Part shown: in pieces, positions 13,983 to 22,270 of the stretch
Layout of the letters: every line of letters starts with the position of its first letter
How positions within the stretch are numbered: position 1 is the first letter of the stretch
Assembly (NCBI GenBank): GCA_019241305.1
Contig: JAFAXE010000187.1
Coordinates: forward strand, 1 to 33,436
Direction: 5' to 3'
DNA: 33,436 nucleotides
From: Vulcanimicrobiota bacterium
GTDB taxonomy: Bacteria > Vulcanimicrobiota > Vulcanimicrobiia > Vulcanimicrobiales > Vulcanimicrobiaceae
Notes under the pieces: generated by a model
The model's database searches: none
What the model was told of the DNA's origin: nothing
What the model saw: the letters and a program-made list of their open reading frames with translations, nothing else
Position numbers and translations under genes: made by a program

Positions 13983-14187
13983 GGGCTCTCCTCCCTCGAG
14001 GCAAACAAAAAACGTGGCGAATGCCAAAGCACCCCACGCACGCGGAGCCTACCGGACGGCTCCGAGGGCTTGGACCGGATCGCCCGAGGGCATCCGGTGA
14101 GGGCGGCGGTCCCACCCTGCTTCGGCTCAGCCATCCTACCAGGACCCGCGAGGTGCGGTCAACGTTGCGCGACGCAGCGAGGCGACT
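13983..14187 (-). promoter_or_regulatory. Structured leader of infC-rpmI-rplT (candidate autoregulatory leader)
   Basis: The 205 bases between the protease stop and infC hold three successive inverted repeats on the minus strand. ACCGGAT-GCCC/GGGC-ATCCGGT spans 14074-14098 (bulged), CGGAGCC/GGCTCCG spans 14043-14064, and a terminator-like hairpin spans 14003-14038. In Bacillus the same operon has an L20-responsive leader that ends in a terminator. The layout here is comparable, but the L20 site was not identified. Confidence 0.5.
14003..14038 (-). terminator. Intrinsic terminator-like hairpin just upstream of infC
   Basis: On the minus strand CGTGG-GG-TGC-TTTG-GCA-TTCG-CCACG is followed by TTTTTTG-TTT. 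The U run is the best in this part of the window and lies only 8 bases before the infC ribosome-binding site. It therefore looks like an attenuator rather than the end of the upstream gene. The stem has an internal loop and is only moderately stable. Confidence 0.5.
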
Positions 14188-15726
14188 TTAGTAGCGGGAG
14201 CCCGGGGGTTCCAGCATCATACGCGCGTTCGCGTAGTCCAGAAAGAGGGTGAAGCGCGAGAGGACGTCGGCGCCCACGAGGCCGTCGATCCCGTCCAGTC
14301 CGAGCGCGTGCGGCGAATCGGCGGCGTAGATGATCGTATCTTCAAAAGTGCGATTGGCGAAGCGAAAGCGTCTGACCTGAATGGGCCGGATGCCGATGCG
14401 CCCGCCGATGCCGTTCGCTGCCACGCCGATGCCGGAGCTTGCCAGGACCGCTCCAACGCCTTCGTCTTCGACGTCTGCGCGGTGTGCGTTCACGAAGCGT
14501 GAGAGCAACAAGACCGTCGTGGCAGCCCCGGTATCGATAAGGAAATTGTCGCCGACCGAATCGCCGACCCGTACGGACGTTTCCGGGACCCGGTTATCGA
14601 GATGGAGATCGACCACCGTCGCACCGGGCGGTACGCCGACCGAGCCATTCTCGTACGCGTCGAGCGTGCCGTGTCCGTAGTCGATGCGCAAAACGCACGA
14701 TGCCAGGAAATCGTAGCCAAGCAGGCCCCAAATGCGTTGACGCCGCTCTTCATTTCCGAGCGGTGCGGTGCGAACGACGACGTCGCGCAGGCGCAGCGCA
14801 CCGATATCCATTTGCGCAACGATCGCACGCCCAGACGTGACGGGGGCCGCGCCCGAAGCACGCGCTGCGCCGAACACTTCGAGACGTAATTGACGTGCCG
14901 CCTCGGAGGACAGGATGATGCCGGATGCGCCGCTGTCCAGCAGAAAATCATAGACTCGTCGATTGAGCGCGACGCGGACCCGGATCCGCCGGTGTTGGAA
15001 GCGCGCGGGAAGGCGAGCGGCGCGCTGCGCGTTTGCGAACTCGACGAGCGTGCGACGATTGTGTGGAATCGCAAGCAGCGCATCGTCGGCGAGTGTCCCT
15101 TCGCGCTCGGAACGCAGACGGTAGTCAAAGCGCTTGCCGTCGACATCCTCGCCGTCGTAATGCCACGCTTGAACCCGCCCCTTGCCCTCGGGATGCACAT
15201 CGTCCCACACCGTCGACATGAAGCGGCCGCCGAACCACTTCTCGCGACGCAGTAGTACGAAGGTTCGAGGATCGTAGTACGAGCGGCTGAGATGACCGCT
15301 GGCGTACGTTTCCAGGACGGCGTAGGCGTCCAGGGGTGAGGTAACCCGTTCCATCGTGCGCGCGGTGACGCGATCTGGCCGCTCACGGTCGAGCAGCGTC
15401 ACGCCGTTCTCGTCCTGCTGCCACGTCTGCGCGCCGATACGGCCCCAGGCCGATTGAAATGGACCGAGGCGCGTCGTAACGGTGAAGTCATGGCCTCGGC
15501 GTACGATCGTTTGCGTCCCGGCGAGCCCTTCCGCGCTGAGCTCCCATTCCTCCACGCGCGTCTTCGTACTCAATGGAGGATCGTTCACGGTGTGTGCGCG
15601 CGCGACGACGTCGTTCACCGTCAACTTTGCCGAGCGTTCCCTTGCGATTGCCGGAACGGTAGCCGTCGCTGCTAGCAGCGCTAGTGCCATGGCCGCGCAG
15701 GAGAGCCGAAGACGACGGCGGGGCAT
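14188..15726 (-). CDS. Secreted double retropepsin-like aspartic protease
   Basis: The 512-residue product has a signal peptide (MPRRRLRLSCAAMALALLAA, cleavage near residue 28). A domain at about residues 35-230 resembles LolA-type lipoprotein-carrier folds (weak, by pattern only). Two retropepsin-like aspartyl protease modules follow. The first has FLLDSGASGIIL (D264) and the flap/second strand IWGLLGYDFL; the second has FLIDTGAATTVLL (D398) and GIDGLVGADVLSRF. Retropepsins act as dimers with one D-[ST]-G per subunit, so a single chain with two could form an intramolecular active site, as in pepsins. Neighbours are a tricorn protease and a TonB receptor on the same strand. The substrate is unknown. 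Confidence 0.8.
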   Translation of the reverse strand: MPRRRLRLSCAAMALALLAATATVPAIARERSAKLTVNDVVARAHTVNDPPLSTKTRVEEWELSAEGLAGTQTIVRRGHDFTVTTRLGPFQSAWGRIGAQTWQQDENGVTLLDRERPDRVTARTMERVTSPLDAYAVLETYASGHLSRSYYDPRTFVLLRREKWFGGRFMSTVWDDVHPEGKGRVQAWHYDGEDVDGKRFDYRLRSEREGTLADDALLAIPHNRRTLVEFANAQRAARLPARFQHRRIRVRVALNRRVYDFLLDSGASGIILSSEAARQLRLEVFGAARASGAAPVTSGRAIVAQMDIGALRLRDVVVRTAPLGNEERRQRIWGLLGYDFLASCVLRIDYGHGTLDAYENGSVGVPPGATVVDLHLDNRVPETSVRVGDSVGDNFLIDTGAATTVLLLSRFVNAHRADVEDEGVGAVLASSGIGVAANGIGGRIGIRPIQVRRFRFANRTFEDTIIYAADSPHALGLDGIDGLVGADVLSRFTLFLDYANARMMLEPPGSRY

Positions 15727-15820
15727 CGCACTGAACTTCAGCGCGGAGTCTCCTCCGTCATGCGAGCCTCATAGGTCTGCAGTCAGTGCGCGACTGCTTC
15801 GATTCGCGGCGAACCTACCG

Positions 15821-18800
15821 CTAAACGGGCGCGACCACCTCGCCGAGCGCCGTCGGCAACCTCAGGTTTGGCCGCCGGTCGAAATGTGGCTTCCCGTTCG
15901 GAGAGGTCGCGCGCAGTTGCGCGATGAGTTCCAGCGCGCGCTCCATTTGGGGATCGTGCCCGGCTCGCACATCGTGTGGCGCGATGTCGACGTCGTAGTC
16001 GGGATCGGTCCCGTAGTTCTCGACACCCCAACCGACGTCGACGAACCAAAACGAGAATTCCGGTTGCGTCGTAATGGTCCCATCGACCAACCGGTGGTAT
16101 GGATTGATCCCGACGACGCCGCCCCAGGTTCGTTTCCCGATGAGCGGGCCAAGCTTGTAGAGCTTGAAGCAATGGCTGAAGATGTCGCCGTCCGAACCTG
16201 CAAACTGATTCGTCAGGGCGACCATCGGTCCGGCGACCGACTCGGGCGGGTACGGCACGGGCGGTCCGTACCGTGAAACGTCGTAGCCGACGCGCTTACG
16301 CGCCAGCTTTTCAAGCAAGAGCGGCGAAACGTGGCCGCCTCGATTGTAGCGAACATCGACGATGAGCGCCTCACGATTGAACTCGGAGAGATATCCCCGG
16401 TGGAACTCCGAGAAGCCCCAGGGGCCCATGTCGGGGATGTGCAGATAGCCGACGCGGCCTTGCGTGCGTTCGTGGACGTACCGGCGATTGAACTCAACCC
16501 AAGCGCGGTAGCGCAACATGCGTTCGTCTTTCAAGGTGCGAACGAGGACGCGGCGGCGGTCCTTGTTGCGCAGGATTGTCAGCGGAACGTCACGCTCTGC
16601 GGCGTTGACCAGCAGTTCGTCGACGGATATCTGTTCCGAAACTTGACGGCCTCCGACGGCCACGATCGTGTCGCCCTGGCGCACGTCGAGTCCCGGTTCG
16701 GCGAGGGGCGAATCGACCGCCCGATCCCAGGAATCGCCGCGGTAGATCCGCTCGATGCGGTACCCTTGCGCGCCGCGATCCCAACGCAAGTCGGCGCCGA
16801 GGAAGCCACGTTTGTATTGGGGCGGCTCGCGATGGTCGCCTCCGATTTCGTATGCGTGTGACGTGCCGAGTTCGCCGTGCATTTCCCACATGAGATCGGA
16901 GAGCTCGGCGCGCGTTCGCACCAGCGGTAACAGGGCGGCGTAGCGTTGTCGGACGAGATCCCAGTCGACGCCGGACATGTGCTCATCCCAGAACTGCTCG
17001 CCTTGCATCCGCCACGCTTCGTGATACATCTGCCGCCATTCGTTGGAGGGTTCGACGAGGACGCTGGCGCGCGTGAGATCGAGCCAACCGGAACGCCGGC
17101 TCGGCTCCTTGTCATTCTTCTCTTCCTCGACGTCGTCGTCTTCGGGAAGGTCCCGCAGTGCATCGATTGCGCGCATGCGCTCGTCTGATGTATAGAGCAG
17201 GGTGCGGTGGTCAGCAGCGAGCCGAATCTCGGAAACGTCGCGTTGCATCATGACGGCCCGCTGCTCCACGAAGTCATAAGCCCACAGGTCGCCGATCTCT
17301 TCCTCATCTTCCCAAGTGCGGCTCGCCGGCTTGATGCCTTTCACCGGGAACTTCGTAAAGAGCGCGCGGCCGCGGGCCGCGACGATATCGCCGTACTGCC
17401 CTTCGTCGACGGGAAACGCCAGAATCCGTCCCTCGATGCCGTCGAAGTCGATGTCGATGTGCGGCGGTTTGCGGTCGCGGTCGTCTTCATCGGCACGCTT
17501 ATTGCGATGCAACGGCGCCGGCTTCGGGACGAAGGGCGAAGGCACGTCCGCGCGCAGCGAGAGCGCAAACGGACGCGACGCCATCGGGAAACTCAAGTCG
17601 AACTGTAGCGCATCGTAGATGGGGTTGAAGTCGCGCGTCGAGATGAAAAACAGATACTTGCCTTCGGGATCCCATGCAGGCGCGCGGTCGACGCGCAGGA
17701 GCGAGGTGACGTCGTGAACTTCACCGCTCTTCACCTTGGCGATGCGCAGGATCGCCGTTTCTGCGTTCGCCGTCGTCGCCGGGTCGGGGTTGACGGCGCA
17801 CGAGTAGGCGAGCCAGCGTCCGTCGGGTGAGAACGTGAGGTCGCTGATTCGGGAGGCCGGGCTACGGTCGATGAGGCGTACGTGCCCGCTATCGATGTCG
17901 ACGAGTGAGAGCTCGTTGCGATGGTTCGCGAACGCGACCACGTCGGCGATCGGCGAGGCCGCCAGCTCAGTGACGCGTCCGATGTCGGATTTGGTGACGA
18001 CGGTGGCTTCGCCGTCTTTGAATGCGCCGTGCAGTTCGATGCGCTCGCGGCCGTCGGCGTCGCTGACGCAGACGAACCGCTTGCCGTCGTGCAGCCATTC
18101 GGCTTCCCGATAGCGTACGGTGCTTCCGGTGCCGTGTTGGACTGCGGCCTCTTCCCACAGCGGCATGGTGACGGGAGCGCCCCGCGAGATCAGCGAGAGC
18201 GCCGTTCCGTCAGGGCTGGGAGCGAAATGCTCGAGACCTTCGGAGACTTCGATGAAGCGGCGCGCGGTTTGTGGCGCCGTCGACGGCGTCGCCACGTCGA
18301 GGCGGTCGACGCGGTCCGTGGCCGGATCGAGAACGCAAATTCGAGCACCCGCCGTGTACACGATGGTGCGCCCGTCGGTCGAGGGGAAGCGCACGAAGTA
18401 CGTCGTTTCGTTGGTATGCCGGCGCAGATCGCTTCCGTCGACGCGGACGGAATAGATGTTCCCTATTCCTTCGTGATCGGAAAGAAAGGCGACACGCTCG
18501 CCCGTCCACATCGGCCAGCAAAGATTTCCGGGAAGGCTCAACAGGCGCCTGAACGTTCCGCTCCCATCAGCGTCGACCCAAATGTCTCCCGCGGTCCCTC
18601 CGCGATAACGCTTCCAACGCGCGGGGTCATCGTTGTTGCGGCCGATCACGAGTCGTCCATCGCGCGCGCGCGAAAGCGTTCGCGCGTGGCCAAGTCCGAG
18701 CGGAACGGGCTGTCCACCGTTCGTGTCAATCGTGTACCCGACCGTTTCTCGTTCGAACGGTGAGCCGGCGTCCGAACTGAACACGATCTGCTTGCCGTCG

Positions 18801-19090
18801 GCGCTCCATGCGCATACGACGCAAACGGTTGGCCCAAGGAATGTCAGGCGCTGCGGCGGCCCGCCGATCGCCGGCATGGTGTAGACCTCCGGGCCGCCTT
18901 CGTCGCGCCCGACAAACGCGAGCGTCGCGCCGTCGGGCGAGAGGCGCGGAAACGTCGTTTCTCCTGCGCTCGCGGTAAGACGACGAGCGACGCCGCCGCT
19001 GCGCGCCACGCTCCACAGATCGTCCTCACAGACGAAGACGATCGCGTCTCCTGCGATCGTCGGGTGTCGATAATAGCCGGACTGATTCAT
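15821..19090 (-). CDS. Tricorn-type protease (S41 family)
   Basis: The 1089-residue product is close in length to tricorn of Thermoplasma. Order: six-bladed then seven-bladed beta-propellers (about residues 5-640, with repeats such as FPRLSPDGATLAFVGRDEGG and SDLTFSPDGRWLAYSC), a C1 helical domain (MHGELGTSHAYEIGGD, catalytic His), a PDZ domain (GLDVRQGDTIVAVGGRQVSE), and an S41 C2 domain. The nucleophile is Ser966 in NQFAGSDGDIF and the catalytic Glu is E1024 in GWGVENYG. These numbers match S965 and E1023 of the archaeal enzyme to within one residue. No signal peptide is present, so it is probably a cytosolic oligopeptide-degrading complex. It starts at ATG 19090 with a weak CAGGGA site. 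Confidence 0.93.
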   Translation of the reverse strand: MNQSGYYRHPTIAGDAIVFVCEDDLWSVARSGGVARRLTASAGETTFPRLSPDGATLAFVGRDEGGPEVYTMPAIGGPPQRLTFLGPTVCVVCAWSADGKQIVFSSDAGSPFERETVGYTIDTNGGQPVPLGLGHARTLSRARDGRLVIGRNNDDPARWKRYRGGTAGDIWVDADGSGTFRRLLSLPGNLCWPMWTGERVAFLSDHEGIGNIYSVRVDGSDLRRHTNETTYFVRFPSTDGRTIVYTAGARICVLDPATDRVDRLDVATPSTAPQTARRFIEVSEGLEHFAPSPDGTALSLISRGAPVTMPLWEEAAVQHGTGSTVRYREAEWLHDGKRFVCVSDADGRERIELHGAFKDGEATVVTKSDIGRVTELAASPIADVVAFANHRNELSLVDIDSGHVRLIDRSPASRISDLTFSPDGRWLAYSCAVNPDPATTANAETAILRIAKVKSGEVHDVTSLLRVDRAPAWDPEGKYLFFISTRDFNPIYDALQFDLSFPMASRPFALSLRADVPSPFVPKPAPLHRNKRADEDDRDRKPPHIDIDFDGIEGRILAFPVDEGQYGDIVAARGRALFTKFPVKGIKPASRTWEDEEEIGDLWAYDFVEQRAVMMQRDVSEIRLAADHRTLLYTSDERMRAIDALRDLPEDDDVEEEKNDKEPSRRSGWLDLTRASVLVEPSNEWRQMYHEAWRMQGEQFWDEHMSGVDWDLVRQRYAALLPLVRTRAELSDLMWEMHGELGTSHAYEIGGDHREPPQYKRGFLGADLRWDRGAQGYRIERIYRGDSWDRAVDSPLAEPGLDVRQGDTIVAVGGRQVSEQISVDELLVNAAERDVPLTILRNKDRRRVLVRTLKDERMLRYRAWVEFNRRYVHERTQGRVGYLHIPDMGPWGFSEFHRGYLSEFNREALIVDVRYNRGGHVSPLLLEKLARKRVGYDVSRYGPPVPYPPESVAGPMVALTNQFAGSDGDIFSHCFKLYKLGPLIGKRTWGGVVGINPYHRLVDGTITTQPEFSFWFVDVGWGVENYGTDPDYDVDIAPHDVRAGHDPQMERALELIAQLRATSPNGKPHFDRRPNLRLPTALGEVVAPV

Positions 19091-19168
19091 GCGACCGTCC
19101 CTGTTGGCGGATGGCGCTCAGCCTTCCCACCCCGCGGCAGACTGCAAGGGAAGCCGCCCCGTCTGGGC

Positions 19169-21907
19169 TCAGATCTGCCGCTCGAGCCCCAGAAAGACCG
19201 AGCGGGCGTTCGGATACGAGGCGGGCACGTAGCCCGCGGTGCCGTAGCGCCACGGAAGGGTCTGATGTGTCCCATCGAGCGTCGGGACGCCGTTACCGAG
19301 CACATATAAAGGATACGGGTCAGCACCCAGTTGCTGGCCGTACCAGCGCGCGTAGGCGGCGTTTCCACCGCGATATCCCGGCGGACCGATGAGGTACGGG
19401 TTCGACTGGAGTTGGGTGGGTGTCGCGACCGCGAACAGGTTGAACGCGTCGGCATAGAATCGTAGCTTCGGCGACAGCGCGACATCGACGTGGAGGGACG
19501 CCAGCAGCTGCGGCGCCGTGCGCAACGTATTGGGATCGGTTCCTTCGGGCGTTCCCAGGGAGCCGATGTAGGGATTCGAGTTCGGCTCGTACGGCTTCGA
19601 CGGATCGCGTAAGAACCAATAGTTGTAGCCGGGATTGATGTGGTTGTCGTTGGCTACCAGAACGGGCCGATGATGCGCGTCGAAGCTCCAGGTCGCGCGT
19701 CCGTTGCCAAACGGATAGCCCGACTGGTACGACAGGACGGGGACGACGCTGACCCGCTTTCCCAGGACGGCGCGATACCGCAGGGACGCGACGAAATCCG
19801 GAACGTATCCGAGCGGGAAGAGATGTCCCGCAGCGATCGCGCCGACGTTGAGGCTATTGTACGCGAACTGCGATGCGCTCGATGAGAAACCGCGCACATA
19901 GGTCGCAGACAAGGCGACCGGACCACTTTCGAGCGACAGATCAAAGCCATGCGCGAGCAAGTCGCCCGCGTTCGTCGGAACGCCTATGGGACTCGGATTG
20001 TTTCCGCCCGCCACGATGGCATGAAAGTTCACGGGCAGGACGTCGATCAGGTTTCGCTCGGCTTTGGCAAAATACGCGATGCGTCCGCGGGCCTTCCCAC
20101 CATGCTCGAAGCCGGCCTCGAATTCCTGACCCACTTCCGGCGCGACCTCGACGAATGGCACCGGCGTGTTACGGTCGGCGAGTTGCGTCTCGAGGGGCTG
20201 CGGTGCCGCCGTGACGTGGTCGTAGGTGAGCAGGATCCCGAAGTCTTTCGGAAGGCGGTAATTGAGTCCAAGGTGCGGATCGAGCGATGTCTGCCCGTAA
20301 CTGTTGCCGTCGCTGCGCAGGACATGCGTTCCGTTGAGGCGGGCCGTCGCCGTGACCGACAAGCGCGCGCTCGGTGTCCAGCGGTCCGAAACATACGTCA
20401 GGAATGAGTTGAGAATCGGCGCGGAGACAAGCCGGTCGTTCTGCGTGGGGACCAATTCATCCACAAAGGCGGTTTGCGAACGGCCTTCCGCTCCATAGCT
20501 GAGCGTGTGGCGTTCGCTCGCGACGTCCTGTACGTCGAAACCGAGCCCGTACAGCTCGCCGTGCTGCGTACCATAATACGAAATCGGTCCGTTGGGAAAG
20601 GAAAGATCGTCCCAGTACGGCCCCACGGAAAGCGAGTTATACGCCGAGCGGTACGCGCTCAGGCGTATCGATGAGTGGGCGAACGTTCGCAGGTCCGCCA
20701 GTTGCAGGATGCTATACTGCCCGCGAATCCGAGTCGGCGAGGTCACGGGTGTGTCAGGCGGAGCGCCGCCCGGAAATGGCGTCTGGGCCGTCGCGAGCAG
20801 GCCGTACGTGAGCCCCGAAAACGGCGTGCCGTATTGATCGAACGTTTCCTGTCCAATCAAGGCGACGAACGAAAGGTCGTCTTTTTCACCGCTTTTGACG
20901 TGCACATTCGCCGCCACGGAAAACTGGGCGTTGTCTGCAAGTGCGACGCCGTACGTTCCGGCCTCGGACGGATAGAACGACGTCCCGTCGCCGTACGAAA
21001 AATGCTGACTTCCCAAGGCGGCATCGAGCGCGTAGCGCTGTCGCAAATTCGGCGACGCCCAACGGCTCTGGATCTCGCCGCGATGCAGTGCGGGCGTGAT
21101 TCCCTGCGAGAGCGCGACCGTCGTGACGCCAGGGTAGATTCCGGTAGCAGGAATCTCGTTGATGATCCCCGCCAAGGCCTGATTGCTCGAGGTCGATAGG
21201 CCACCCGTTTCAACCGTCGTGTAACCGAGTCCGGTGGTCGGCAGCTGCGCGCCGACGATATTCCCGCCCGGTTCCGCGATCAGCGCTTGCGGTACCGGTA
21301 CCCCGTTGTAGCTGAACACGGTGTCCTGGACCTTACCGCCCTGCAGGATGACGTTGGCGAACTGATCTTGTTCGACGCCCGGAACCGCGGCGACGGCGCC
21401 CTGCACGGAGTTTGCAGTGTACGGACCGAGTCCAGAACCCGATGCGGCGGGGAGTCCTCGCGCGCGCTCCCCCACGACGCGAAAGACGTTCTCCGTCTCC
21501 CCGATACTGACGCCTGTTTGTGCGCCGCGTGCCGTGACGCGACCGATTTCACGGAGCGCGGTGACCAGCTGCGCGTCCACGGTAACGGTCGCACCCGGTA
21601 GGATCGTAATGCCGCCGAGCGTACGGCTCTCGTAACCGCGCGCTGCGATCGTCACGGCGTAGGTGTCCGGCGAAACGCCGACGAGCGCGTATCGTCCGCG
21701 CTGGTCGGTGTACGTGCGATAACGCCCTGATGCCGAAGCCGCGGCAACCTCGGCTACGGCGATCGGCGCTCCGTTGGCCGCCGAAACGACCCGGCCGGCG
21801 ACGATACCCGTGACCGCTTGTGCGCACTGCGCCGGTTCCAGCGATTCAGCGAAACAGGCGAAGGCGATCAGAACAACGATCGTGCAAAGGGGCGGCGGCG
21901 AACGCAT
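19169..21907 (-). CDS. TonB-dependent receptor with carboxypeptidase-regulatory-like N-domain
   Basis: This outer-membrane protein of about 912 residues has a signal peptide (MRSPPPLCTIVVLIAFACFA). A CarboxypepD_reg-like beta-sandwich covers about residues 30-115 (GIVAGRVVSAANGAPIAVAEV, GRYALVGVSPDTYAVTIAARGYES). A plug follows (about 140-280, VPGVEQDQFANVILQGGKVQ) and then a long Tyr/Gly/Asn-rich barrel. It would take up a substrate by TonB energy. The start may be ATG 21907 or ATG 21913 (MVM); neither has a clear ribosome-binding site. The frame is open further upstream, but there it is the antisense of the gene at 21912. A tricorn gene follows 78 bases downstream on the same strand, suggesting peptide use. 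Confidence 0.88.
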   Translation of the reverse strand: MRSPPPLCTIVVLIAFACFAESLEPAQCAQAVTGIVAGRVVSAANGAPIAVAEVAAASASGRYRTYTDQRGRYALVGVSPDTYAVTIAARGYESRTLGGITILPGATVTVDAQLVTALREIGRVTARGAQTGVSIGETENVFRVVGERARGLPAASGSGLGPYTANSVQGAVAAVPGVEQDQFANVILQGGKVQDTVFSYNGVPVPQALIAEPGGNIVGAQLPTTGLGYTTVETGGLSTSSNQALAGIINEIPATGIYPGVTTVALSQGITPALHRGEIQSRWASPNLRQRYALDAALGSQHFSYGDGTSFYPSEAGTYGVALADNAQFSVAANVHVKSGEKDDLSFVALIGQETFDQYGTPFSGLTYGLLATAQTPFPGGAPPDTPVTSPTRIRGQYSILQLADLRTFAHSSIRLSAYRSAYNSLSVGPYWDDLSFPNGPISYYGTQHGELYGLGFDVQDVASERHTLSYGAEGRSQTAFVDELVPTQNDRLVSAPILNSFLTYVSDRWTPSARLSVTATARLNGTHVLRSDGNSYGQTSLDPHLGLNYRLPKDFGILLTYDHVTAAPQPLETQLADRNTPVPFVEVAPEVGQEFEAGFEHGGKARGRIAYFAKAERNLIDVLPVNFHAIVAGGNNPSPIGVPTNAGDLLAHGFDLSLESGPVALSATYVRGFSSSASQFAYNSLNVGAIAAGHLFPLGYVPDFVASLRYRAVLGKRVSVVPVLSYQSGYPFGNGRATWSFDAHHRPVLVANDNHINPGYNYWFLRDPSKPYEPNSNPYIGSLGTPEGTDPNTLRTAPQLLASLHVDVALSPKLRFYADAFNLFAVATPTQLQSNPYLIGPPGYRGGNAAYARWYGQQLGADPYPLYVLGNGVPTLDGTHQTLPWRYGTAGYVPASYPNARSVFLGLERQI

Positions 21908-21911
21908 CACC

Positions 21912-22235
21912 ATGGGCGCATACTTACAACGCACGTTTGGATACCGCCGGCGGTACGTCGACGCGGTCGCCGAACTCGCCCCCAACCGCGCCGTCTTGGC
22001 GGTGAGTGCGGAGATGGCACGCCTGGCGTTCGTCGTCGTGGGCTCCGCTCTCGTGGCGCTGGTGTTTTGGGTCCTCACCGCCGGCGCGTTTGAACGGCTG
22101 GGCCCAGTTGCGTTTCGTTCGCTCCTGTTTGCGGTGTGCGCCCTGGCTGCAGCTGCCTGCGCGATCGCTGCGGCAATCGGCATCGTTCACGCCGTTGCCG
22201 ATCTTGGACGCGTGCGTTCGAACGTTGCGCGTTGA
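21912..22235 (+). CDS. Small membrane protein, unknown
   Basis: A 107-residue product has an amphipathic, charged N-terminus (MGAYLQRTFGYRRRYVDAVA) and two hydrophobic segments (about residues 37-60 and 72-97). No family was recognised with confidence; the layout resembles small holin-like or phage-shock-like membrane proteins. Its start lies back to back with that of the TonB receptor gene, so its promoter must lie within that gene. It is 35 bases upstream of the MeaB-type GTPase and probably co-transcribed with it. An alternative is that it is spurious, but the transmembrane pattern and codon use favour a real gene. Confidence 0.6.
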   Translation: MGAYLQRTFGYRRRYVDAVAELAPNRAVLAVSAEMARLAFVVVGSALVALVFWVLTAGAFERLGPVAFRSLLFAVCALAAAACAIAAAIGIVHAVADLGRVRSNVAR

Positions 22236-22270
22236 AGGGCGCTCACAGCGGCGGCAACAAAGCGGCGTCG

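Noticed and set aside
14106-14120. GCAGGGTGGGACCGC on the minus strand resembles the T-box sequence AGGGTGG-N-ACCGCG.
   Set aside because: Only about 70 bases lie between it and the preceding gene's stop, too few for a Stem I with specifier loop. infC is not a usual T-box target, and tRNA-Cys/His-type pairing makes no sense here. Probably chance in GC-rich DNA.
21908-22183. N-terminal extension of the TonB receptor frame upstream of its signal peptide.
   Set aside because: Its Ala/Arg/Thr-rich sequence is antisense to the small membrane protein gene and would bury the signal peptide.
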